From positions 1-12,271 of the forward strand of contig CANQYH010000073.1 of assembly GCA_947628025.1 (NCBI GenBank): a stretch of 12,271 bases of DNA. The letters run 5' to 3'. A model generated the notes under the pieces. The model ran no database searches. It had not been told where the DNA came from and saw only the letters and a list, made by a program, of their open reading frames with translations. The translations under genes were made by a program, and so were the position numbers. Source of the DNA: an uncultured Lachnospiraceae bacterium (lineage in GTDB: Bacteria > Bacillota > Clostridia > Lachnospirales > Lachnospiraceae). Positions 6,940 through 12,271 of this stretch are shown here, one piece after another (position 1 is the first letter of the stretch; every line of letters starts with the position of its first letter).

Positions 6940-6968
6940 ATAGTATTCTTTATTCCCGGATTTGTCAA
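6940..6968 (-). promoter_or_regulatory. Predicted housekeeping promoter for the 157-residue gene
   Basis: On the minus strand: a perfect -35 TTGACA (6963-6968), exactly 17 bases, then TACTAT (6940-6945, 4 of 6). Transcription would start near 6933, about 65 bases before the GTG start. A dyad, TTCGGG at 6974-6979 and CCCGAA at 6993-6998, lies immediately upstream of the -35 box and could bind a regulator. Confidence 0.65.
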
Positions 6969-7199
6969 TTCTTTTCGGGCAGGGGACATTCTCCCGAAGC
7001 ATATAGTATTATCGTCCACTCCGCTCTCGGCCGGGCGCGCCGCGGACTCGAGCTGGCAGAACCCATGCGCAAAAGCTGCAGATTTTCGCTTCACCGCCCT
7101 AAAACGCAAGCGCACAGAAACAGGTTCCGCTTCAAACGGCGCAGCCGCCCCACAGAGAACGACACCGTTTTTATTTCAGGATCCGACCGAAGAAACATT

Positions 7200-7295
7200 A
7201 TGAACAGCCCCATACCCCCATTCGCGCTCCCGTTCCAACTTTTAGGCGAATCGGAGACCCGGATCAAAAAAATGTCAGCAAGGAGTAAAAAATGA
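7200..7295 (+). CDS. Possible 31-codon frame overlapping the recombinase start
   Basis: An ATG at 7200 opens 31 codons (starting MNSPIPPFALPFQLL and ending in a lysine/arginine-rich tail) whose TGA overlaps the recombinase ATG as ATGA. Such overlaps often couple translation. The ribosome site is weak (GAAGAAAC) and no family is recognised, so it may only be an upstream frame that happens to be open. Confidence 0.25.
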   Translation: MNSPIPPFALPFQLLGESETRIKKMSARSKK

Positions 7296-9193
7296 ACGCA
7301 GGATATGTCCGCTTATCCAAAGACGACGACAAACGCAATTACGCTTCCATCGAGAACCAGAAGCTCATCATCCGCCAGTACGCCGCGGAACATCATGTCG
7401 TGATCGACCGCTGGTATGAGGACGACGGAATTTCCGGCTACGTCCTCGACCGTCCGGGCCTGCGGCGATTGCTGGCAGATCTGGATACGGAGATCGACGC
7501 AGTGTATGTCAAAGATTTTTCGCGGCTCGGCCGCCATAACGCCAAGATCCTGCTGCTGCTGGACGAGTTTCAAGAGCGCGGCAAGCGTCTGGTCGCCGTT
7601 GACGACAATTACGACAACGCGGAATCCGACGACGACCTCATCGGGATCAAGACCTGGTTCAACGAGCGCTACGTCAAGGATGTGAGCAAAAAGATACGCC
7701 GGGTGATCGGCGCGAAGCAAAAGGATGGATCTCTCGTCACGCTCCCGCCTTTCGGCTACTGCAGAACGGAAGAAAAAAGCGGCCGTCTGGAGATCGTCCC
7801 GCAGGAGGCCGCCGTGATCCGCGAGATATTCTCTCTTTATATCGGCGGCTGCGGCTACCGAAAGCTGGCGGCATACCTCAACCAGACGCAGACGCCCACG
7901 CCGTCGGCAGCCCGGCGGGAACGGATGCTGTCTGACGGAAAGATCAGCCGCCGCCCTGCTGCCGCCGCATGGTCCGGCGCCATGGTCAAGGAGATCCTTG
8001 GCAACGATTTTTACACAGGCGTCCTCCGCCTGCATAAGCGGGAACGCGTCGCCGTACACGGAAAAGATCTGCGGGTCCCCAAAGAAGACCATATCCTGTT
8101 TGAGAACCACCATCCGCCGGTCGTCAGCCGCGAAACCTATAACCTGGTGCAGGAGATCAAATCCAAACGGATAAAAAGCGGTTATAAAGGTTCCAGCGGG
8201 CCCTGGAGTGCTGCCGCAGATCTCAGCCCATTGGGAAGCTGCCTCTTTTGCAAAAGCTGCGGACACAAAATGACGCGCGTGACCCGGCGGCAGAATGGCC
8301 GCGAGCGAAACTATTATATCTGCAGCCTATACAACTCCAAAGGCCGGGAATATTGCGCAAAGCCGCATCTGATCGAAGAAGAGCGGCTCACGGACGACCT
8401 CCTGCGCTTTCTCACAGCCTGCCAAAACGCGCTGCGGCCCGCACTTGAAGATCTCGATCTCTCCCATCTCCAGGATAGACCTGAAATGGCAGGGCGAAAC
8501 ATTCCCGGCATCCCGGAGCAGCTCATACAGGCAGAAAAACAGCTGAACGTGCTGATCTCGCAGAAGATCAGAGATATCGCCCGCCATCCGGACGCGGCAG
8601 ACATCCTCTCCCAGGGCTACGATACGCTTCAGCAGGCGTTGTCCGAAAAGATCCGGCGACTGAGACAGCAGCTTGCCGAAACCGCCGGCCCAGAACCAGA
8701 TCATAAACCGGCGCCGCAGACGCCCCCATCCGCCTGGGACCATATTAGCCAGCGATTCTCCAATGGCCGGATCGGACGGGCGGAGGCCGAACTGCTGATC
8801 GAGCGGATCGAAGTAGACGAATACGGTTTCCCGGAGATCTATCTGAAATACAGCCTCCCCTCTGCAGCCCGCCGGAGTATCTCCCAGGAACTGTCGCATC
8901 GCCTCGATTCGACCCTTTTGGCCGCTCTGGAACTGCTCCGAGAAAATACGCGGGGATACGCCTCCGCCAGAGCCATGCTCTCCGGCCTTGCGGAAAAAGG
9001 CTTTGAGCTTTCCCGCAGAGACATACATATTCTGCTGTCCTCATTCATCGCCGCCGGGATACTGGAACAGTCCGGCGATAAGCAAAAGCCTTACCGGATC
9101 CTCCTGCCGCCGGAAAAAATCGAAGAAATGATCCGCGACTATCCGAACGGTTCGCCGGCGGAATGGTCAGCGCAGGAATCCGGCTCCATGTAG
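7292..9193 (+). CDS. Large serine recombinase (TndX/resolvase-integrase family)
   Basis: A 633-residue protein. The N-terminal resolvase domain (1-145) has the catalytic GYVRLS motif with Ser9 and Arg7, SIENQ at 19-23 and the arginine motif DFSRLGR at 75-81. The recombinase DNA-binding domain (about 150-290) follows, with LPPFGY at 151-156. A zinc ribbon has Cys320, Cys323, Cys344 and Cys355. A likely coiled coil spans about 410-465. Residues 530-610 form an extra helical, winged-helix-like region, making it longer than the roughly 530-residue TndX type. Such enzymes cut and join DNA through a 5' phosphoserine link to integrate, excise or invert elements. AAGGAG sits 6 bases before the ATG. 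No cargo genes are seen and flanking attachment sites were not identified. The downstream neighbour is a truncated gene, suggesting recombination here. All catalytic motifs are intact. Confidence 0.94.
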   Translation: MNAGYVRLSKDDDKRNYASIENQKLIIRQYAAEHHVVIDRWYEDDGISGYVLDRPGLRRLLADLDTEIDAVYVKDFSRLGRHNAKILLLLDEFQERGKRLVAVDDNYDNAESDDDLIGIKTWFNERYVKDVSKKIRRVIGAKQKDGSLVTLPPFGYCRTEEKSGRLEIVPQEAAVIREIFSLYIGGCGYRKLAAYLNQTQTPTPSAARRERMLSDGKISRRPAAAAWSGAMVKEILGNDFYTGVLRLHKRERVAVHGKDLRVPKEDHILFENHHPPVVSRETYNLVQEIKSKRIKSGYKGSSGPWSAAADLSPLGSCLFCKSCGHKMTRVTRRQNGRERNYYICSLYNSKGREYCAKPHLIEEERLTDDLLRFLTACQNALRPALEDLDLSHLQDRPEMAGRNIPGIPEQLIQAEKQLNVLISQKIRDIARHPDAADILSQGYDTLQQALSEKIRRLRQQLAETAGPEPDHKPAPQTPPSAWDHISQRFSNGRIGRAEAELLIERIEVDEYGFPEIYLKYSLPSAARRSISQELSHRLDSTLLAALELLRENTRGYASARAMLSGLAEKGFELSRRDIHILLSSFIAAGILEQSGDKQKPYRILLPPEKIEEMIRDYPNGSPAEWSAQESGSM

Positions 9194-9212
9194 GCATACG
9201 ATAGACAGCCCA

Positions 9213-9320
9213 CATCTTTCAGAGCCATTTTGTCGATCTCAGGTCCCCGCCGAAGCGGTGACCTGTCATCTTTCAGAACCATCTTGTCAGTATCCGGTCC
9301 TCTCCGGAGCGGTAGGCTGA
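9213..9320. repeat. Two tandem 54-base repeats after the recombinase
   Basis: Copies at 9213-9266 and 9267-9320 are 54 bases each and match at about 41 of 54 positions; both begin CATCTTTCAG. Read on the minus strand, both encode an 18-residue unit resembling PLRRGP(D/E)xDKMxLKD with no stop. Of 11 base changes within 16 aligned codons, 5 are silent, including AGA versus CGG for arginine, a mild hint of past coding constraint. The minus-strand frame (9139-9333) has a TTG start, no ribosome site and runs into the recombinase gene, so no gene is called. Confidence 0.75.
9240..9265. other. Stable hairpin within the first 54-base repeat
   Basis: CAGGTC (9240-9245) pairs with GACCTG (9260-9265), then after one mismatch CCGC (9247-9250) pairs with GCGG (9255-9258) around a four-base loop. 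On the minus strand the loop reads C-TTCG-G, the very stable UUCG tetraloop in RNA. No T-run follows on either strand. The second repeat copy has lost this pairing. Confidence 0.6.
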
Positions 9321-9371
9321 CAACCGCTGGCAAACAAAGGCCGCGTTCCGCAGCGATAAACGCTTTTTTAC

Positions 9372-9956
9372 ATGATCGCCGGGCGGCCAGGCGGTATGCC
9401 GGAAATGGTTTTTGAGTATATCCTGAAGAAAAACGGCATCGACCCGAAAACGGACCTGACCATCGACCAAAGCATCAGCTTCGGCCTGACGGCGGCGGCT
9501 TTTGTCAACAGCGACGCGGAATATACGGTAGAATTTGAACCCTACGCCACCAGCCTGGAACTGGAGGGTGCAGGTTACGTAGTGGCCTCACTGGGTACAG
9601 ACTCCGGCTATGTGCCCTATACGGCCTACAGCGCAAAAAAGAGTTACCTGGAGGCCAATCCGGAGATCATCCAGAAATTCACCAATGCGATCCAGAAAGG
9701 CATGGACTATGTGAATTCCCACACAGCCGAGGAGATCGCCCAGACGATCCAGCCCCAATTTGAGGAAACGCCGCTGGAAAATATCACGATCATCGTCGGC
9801 CGGTACAAGGATCAGGACAGCTGGAAAGCGGATACCGTATTTGAAAAAGAGAGCTTCGATCTGCTGCAGAATATCCTGGAAGAGGCCGGAGAACTGCCGG
9901 AACGCGTCCCCTATGAGGACCTGGTAACGACCCAATTTTCTGAAAAGGCCAAATAG
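9372..9956 (+). pseudogene. 5'-truncated ABC-transporter substrate-binding protein (SsuA/NMT1 type)
   Basis: The 194 readable residues match the C-terminal part of periplasmic-type binding proteins of the SsuA/NMT1/nitrate-sulfonate-taurine group: a GRPGGMPEM loop at the start, the FEPYATSLELEGAGYVVAS stretch, a PYTAYSAKKSYLEANPE segment, and a C-terminal helix ending near FSEKAK. Full-length members are about 320-340 residues with a lipoprotein signal; here the signal, the first lobe and any ribosome site are missing, and an in-frame TAA sits 12 bases before the first ATG. The rest of the frame is intact, so truncation may be recent. Permease and ATPase genes are absent nearby. It is probably a scar of a deletion or insertion next to the recombinase. 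It may be translated by chance but cannot be exported. Confidence 0.8.
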
Positions 9957-9962
9957 TACCAT

Positions 9963-9984
9963 TTTGTACCTGAAAACGTACAAA
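9963..9984. other. Short hairpin after the transporter remnant
   Basis: TTTGTAC at 9963-9969 and GTACAAA at 9978-9984 form a perfect 7-base stem with an 8-base loop, 7 bases past the stop of the remnant. No T-run follows on the plus strand, so it is not a standard terminator; it may mark one end of the repeat-rich stretch. Confidence 0.4.
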
Positions 9985-10094
9985 GCCCGCGGGACCGGAC
10001 AGAGCTGCGCTCTCGCTTTCAAACGGCTAAGAACGCTCCGCTCTGCTTCCGGCGATCCGCGGGTCTGAGCCGCCGCACACGCTTCTGCATGATC

Positions 10095-10174
10095 ATCGAT
10101 TAAAATAGTCTGCCTTACCTGTCTATATCCAAATAGATCCGGTATAGGCAAATACGGCAGACTATCAAATCGAT
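10095..10174. other. Long imperfect hairpin
   Basis: ATCGATT (10095-10101) and ATAGTCTGCC (10105-10114) pair with GGCAGACTAT (10156-10165) and AATCGAT (10168-10174); the 10-base core is perfect and only a one-base length difference separates the two blocks. The inner arms (10115-10130 with 10139-10155) pair further with some mismatches and G-U pairs, closing at a small loop. The right arm lies inside the first 112-base repeat; the left arm is outside it and has no counterpart before the second repeat. Confidence 0.65.
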
Positions 10175-10348
10175 TTCTGACAGCGCCGAAAAACACTCAG
10201 CCGCTGCCGTGCAAAATTTTACCATCCTGATTTTTCATATCCGAATAGATTCGGTATAGGCAAATACGGCATACTATCAAATCGATTTCTGGCAGCGCCG
10301 AAAAACGCTCAGCCGCTGCCGTGCCAAATTCTGCCATTCTGGTCTTTC
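10125..10348. repeat. Two 112-base direct repeats
   Basis: Copies at 10125-10236 and 10237-10348 abut exactly and match at 101 of 112 positions (about 90 percent), most differences being transitions. Each carries the palindrome AAATCGATTT and a CAGCG/CGCTG stem (10181-10206; extended to GGCAGCG/CGCTGCC at 10291-10320 in the second copy). Read on the minus strand both copies keep an open stretch resembling FFGAxRNRFDSxPYLPIP, but 112 is not a multiple of 3, so it cannot be one repetitive protein. A degraded extra copy may precede the first. Confidence 0.85.
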
Positions 10349-10481
10349 ACTTGTATAGGAAGATCCTCCTGCCTCCTGCCGCCGGGTCGCTGTCAACCCC
10401 TACCCGCCCGGCTGCTTCCACCAGAAAACCGTCCCGGTATATACAAAACGCTTCGTCTAAGCTTCGCGCGTTCGGCTGTTC

Positions 10482-11861
10482 CTACGGAGAATCTTCATTT
10501 GCCGTTTCCTGAACCGCCGCTCCCGTCGTCTCTTCCTCTGTCTCCTGCAGCGCTTTCGTCCCGGCGCTTCCCGCACTCCCGCCGAATCCGCTGTACGCGT
10601 CAAAGAACTTTTTCAAATAGTCCAGATATCCGGCTTTTCGGACGCTTCCGCCGGTCAGAACCGGAACCTCCCCCAATTTCACGCCGTTCAGCCAGTACTC
10701 CAAAACGCCCGCCTGCTGCCCCGCCTCTACCGGCGCTTCCAGGGATTCCGGCAGGACAAGCCGTTTCTCAACTGCCGTGAAATCTTCCCCATTCAGACCG
10801 AGATAGGAGAACGTACCGCTATAGACCAGCGGGACTTGATCCTCCACGCCCCCAGTAATGGCGAGCACTCCCGGCTCCGGCGGTTTCTGATCCGTATACA
10901 GCCTGCAGTTGGCGTACCCGTAATTCAAAAGCGCCGCCGCGTCATTAAACCTCGCCTTGTAATCGGGAGCCGCCATCACCGACGCGATCAGCCTCACCCC
11001 ATCCTTTTCCGCCGTCGCCGACAGACAGTATTTGGCGATGGAGGTAGAGCCGGTCTTTAAGCCGGTCACCGTAAAATTAGTCGCCATCTTCAATAATTTA
11101 TTCGTATTGGCCAGACCGAACTCTTTCGTCCCCTGCTTCGTCACATGCGTGATCGTGTCCATCCACACCGTGGAATAATTGTGGATCTGCGGATACTGGT
11201 TGATCAGTTCTCTGGACATCCGTGCGATGTCCCTCGCCGTGGTCAGATGGGACGACGATTCCGTCAGACCGCAGCAGTCCTCGAAATGCGTCCCCGTCAT
11301 GCCCAGGCCCGCCGCCCGCTCATTCATCATGTCCACAAACGTTTTTTCGTCCCCCGCAATATATTCCGCCATTGCCACGCTGGCATCATTGCCGGACGCG
11401 ATCACGATACATTTGATCAGCGTCTCCACCGTCTGCACTTCCCCCTCTTCCAGAAATACCTGGGAACCGCCCATGGATTTGGCGTAAGCGCTGGTCACAA
11501 CCTCGTCGGTCATTTTGATCTTTCCGCTTTTCAGCGCGTCAAAGATCAGGATCAGCGTCATGATCTTCGTGATGCTGGCCGGACTTCTCTGCTCGTCGGC
11601 GTTTTTTTCATAAATGACCTGTCCCGTAGAAGCTTCCATCAGCACCGCCGACGGCGAAGAGATCTCCGGCCCGCCGGCCGCGGACGCCGCTTTTACCAAT
11701 GGACTGCTGACGGCCAGAGGAGGTTCTGTCCCTTTCATCGCCTCCTGCTCCCAGCACAGTAACCCAGACGGTCTCTGCGCCCAAACATTCGCGGGGCCTG
11801 CCTCCATGAGACACAAAACGGTCAAAAGCCAGGCCGCCGCGATCTTTCCTTTTCGTTTCAT
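10482..11861 (-). CDS. D-alanyl-D-alanine carboxypeptidase, PBP5-like (S11)
   Basis: A 459-residue exported enzyme. It starts with a basic signal peptide (KRKGK, then a hydrophobic core to about residue 28, cleavage near VWA-Q). The three penicillin-binding motifs are present: S96-I-T-K99, S156-G-N158 and K269-T-G271. The S11 domain covers about 65-305, followed by a PBP5-C-like beta domain (about 325-410) and a possible amphipathic anchor AGYLDYLKKFF (about 414-426), then an acidic, Gly/Ser/Thr/Glu-rich tail. Enzymes of this group remove the terminal D-Ala from peptidoglycan pentapeptides outside the membrane, limiting cross-linking. GGAGG sits 8 bases before the ATG. It is a single gene here, convergent with the transporter remnant; no strong promoter was found. 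Which paralogue it is (vegetative or sporulation, dacA/dacB/dacF) cannot be decided from one window. Confidence 0.94.
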   Translation of the reverse strand: MKRKGKIAAAWLLTVLCLMEAGPANVWAQRPSGLLCWEQEAMKGTEPPLAVSSPLVKAASAAGGPEISSPSAVLMEASTGQVIYEKNADEQRSPASITKIMTLILIFDALKSGKIKMTDEVVTSAYAKSMGGSQVFLEEGEVQTVETLIKCIVIASGNDASVAMAEYIAGDEKTFVDMMNERAAGLGMTGTHFEDCCGLTESSSHLTTARDIARMSRELINQYPQIHNYSTVWMDTITHVTKQGTKEFGLANTNKLLKMATNFTVTGLKTGSTSIAKYCLSATAEKDGVRLIASVMAAPDYKARFNDAAALLNYGYANCRLYTDQKPPEPGVLAITGGVEDQVPLVYSGTFSYLGLNGEDFTAVEKRLVLPESLEAPVEAGQQAGVLEYWLNGVKLGEVPVLTGGSVRKAGYLDYLKKFFDAYSGFGGSAGSAGTKALQETEEETTGAAVQETANEDSP

Positions 11862-12271
11862 TCCATGATCCTCCGAAAGAAATATCTCTTACTAATATAT
11901 AGCGCGCCGGCTCCCGGCTATTCCCATATTTTTTCGCTTCCGGTCTTTTCCGCGGCGGCCACGCCGTAAGGAAAGAAACTCAGGAGAATCAAATCGTTTT
12001 TATCATAAAGAGGCAGGAGGAGATCCCCTTATCCTCCCGGCAGAAATTCTCAAAGCTGTACACATGACTGCCTTTCCCAAACACATCCAACAGACAGATG
12101 AAAATAATATAACCGGATTAAAACATCAATCGTAGTCAAACCTGAAAAGCGATAGCCGAGAAAATCGAACGTAAAAGGAAAAATTCAAAATCTCCGCTCA
12201 TCCCTGTGAAAGAAATACCCTAAGTTAAGCCTTACCTCCCGTCTGCCAATATCATTGTTTGTATAGCAGCA
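11862..12271. other. 410-base stretch upstream of the carboxypeptidase gene
   Basis: Apart from the transposase-like remnant (11918-12117) and the carboxypeptidase ribosome site, no gene is supported. A short dyad, GCCGG and CCGGC around CTC at about 11906-11918, is present. AT-rich TATATT at about 11895-11900 (minus strand) could be a -10 box but has no matching -35. The last 150 bases carry stops in all frames and no feature I can name. Confidence 0.45.
11918..12117 (-). pseudogene. Frameshifted remnant of a PD-(D/E)XK nuclease-family transposase (Rpn type)
   Basis: On the minus strand, 12117 down to about 12025 reads SGYIIFICLLDVFGKG and then SHVYSFENFCREDKG, strongly recalling the conserved VIFICxFDxFGKGxxxYTFENxCxED block in the C-terminal half of Rpn/PDDEXK_2 family proteins. 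A one-base shift near 12025 continues as PLYDKNDLILLSFF and on to a TAG at 11918. A stop (12118-12120) lies directly upstream and the nuclease core is not readable in the remaining 150 bases. This is therefore a decayed fragment between the window edge and the carboxypeptidase gene. The match rests on memory of the family motif, not a search. Confidence 0.5.

Larger units (their letters stand above)
6869..7291. other. 423-base gap before the recombinase
   Basis: The left third holds the promoter and leader of the minus-strand unknown gene. The rest (about 7000-7290) is GC-rich with no recognised gene. It should contain the recombinase promoter and perhaps an attachment site, but no convincing plus-strand -35/-10 pair and no repeat matching the right side of the recombinase were found. 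Confidence 0.5.
9194..9371. other. Junction between recombinase and transporter remnant
   Basis: This gap holds the 54-base repeats and then a short stem AGCG/CGCT (9352-9364) followed by six T, at best a weak terminator for the recombinase. The homology of the downstream transporter gene begins abruptly near 9372, just past an in-frame TAA at 9357-9359, so the break point of that gene lies here. Confidence 0.5.
9957..10481. other. 525-base repeat-rich gap without a gene
   Basis: Between the transporter remnant and the convergent carboxypeptidase gene lie a short hairpin, a GC-rich stretch, a long imperfect hairpin and two 112-base direct repeats. A minus-strand open frame (9588-10196) crosses the region but runs antisense through the transporter remnant and lacks a ribosome site, so no gene was called. 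No clear terminator for the carboxypeptidase gene was found in 10349-10481. Confidence 0.6.

Noticed and set aside
7313..8266. Minus-strand 317-codon frame inside the recombinase gene
   Set aside because: Shadow of the recombinase reading frame.
6927..9290. ATCTTGTCA shared between the left gap and the second 54-base repeat, as a possible att core
   Set aside because: Only 9 bases match with no flanking symmetry; expected by chance in stretches of this size.
9139..9333. Minus-strand frame encoding the PLRRGP repeat peptide
   Set aside because: TTG start without ribosome site, and half of it is antisense to the recombinase; kept as a repeat, not a gene.
9588..10196. Minus-strand 202-codon frame across the 112-base repeat
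   Set aside because: More than half is antisense to the transporter remnant and no ribosome site is visible.
9957..10348. CRISPR array or integron attC sites
   Set aside because: Only two long units, abutting with no spacers and no integrase or cas gene; structure does not fit either class.

Overview
The window looks like chromosomal DNA of a GC-rich low-complexity-spacer member of the Clostridia, most likely a gut Lachnospiraceae. This is inferred from strong AGGAGG-type ribosome sites, an orphan EutH, a membrane-anchored single-PDZ HtrA, a PBP5-like carboxypeptidase and a TndX-type large serine recombinase. No rRNA, tRNA or CRISPR array was seen. Most genes lie on the minus strand; the clear plus-strand exceptions are the recombinase, a broken transporter gene and one small open frame.

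Left part (1-6030, minus strand). A two-gene unit encodes an M24B metallopeptidase (Xaa-Pro aminopeptidase type) followed 4 bases later by EutH, an ethanolamine permease cut by the window edge. Upstream lies an HtrA/DegP-like surface protease with its own predicted promoter, a leader of about 260 bases and a dyad at the start of that leader. Further upstream are two alpha/beta hydrolases in the same direction: an HSL-type carboxylesterase and an esterase-D/Fes-like hydrolase. Seven tandem copies of a degenerate 17-base unit run through the end of the first hydrolase gene into the gap before the second.

Middle part (6031-9371). A small unknown plus-strand gene faces an unknown 157-residue gene that has a good promoter, a GTG start and a near-perfect ribosome site. 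Next comes a 633-residue large serine recombinase with intact catalytic and zinc-ribbon motifs and an extra C-terminal helical or winged-helix-like region. Directly after it are two tandem 54-base repeats, one of which folds into a strong hairpin.

Right part (9372-12271). The C-terminal 60 percent or so of an ABC-transporter substrate-binding protein (SsuA/NMT1 type) begins abruptly, without a promoter, ribosome site or N-terminus, so this is probably a scar of recombination. It is followed by a repeat-rich gap with two 112-base direct repeats (90 percent identical) and a long imperfect hairpin. A complete D-alanyl-D-alanine carboxypeptidase then reads back on the minus strand. Upstream of it is a frameshifted remnant of a PD-(D/E)XK nuclease-family transposase (Rpn type).

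The core genes are ordinary: peptide turnover, envelope quality control, ester hydrolysis and wall maintenance. The unusual material sits in a plastic zone at about 6.9-12.1 kb, which holds a recombinase, two gene remnants and two repeat families, and in the 17-base array at about 5.0 kb. No convincing new multi-gene system was found; the repeat families are the least explained items.
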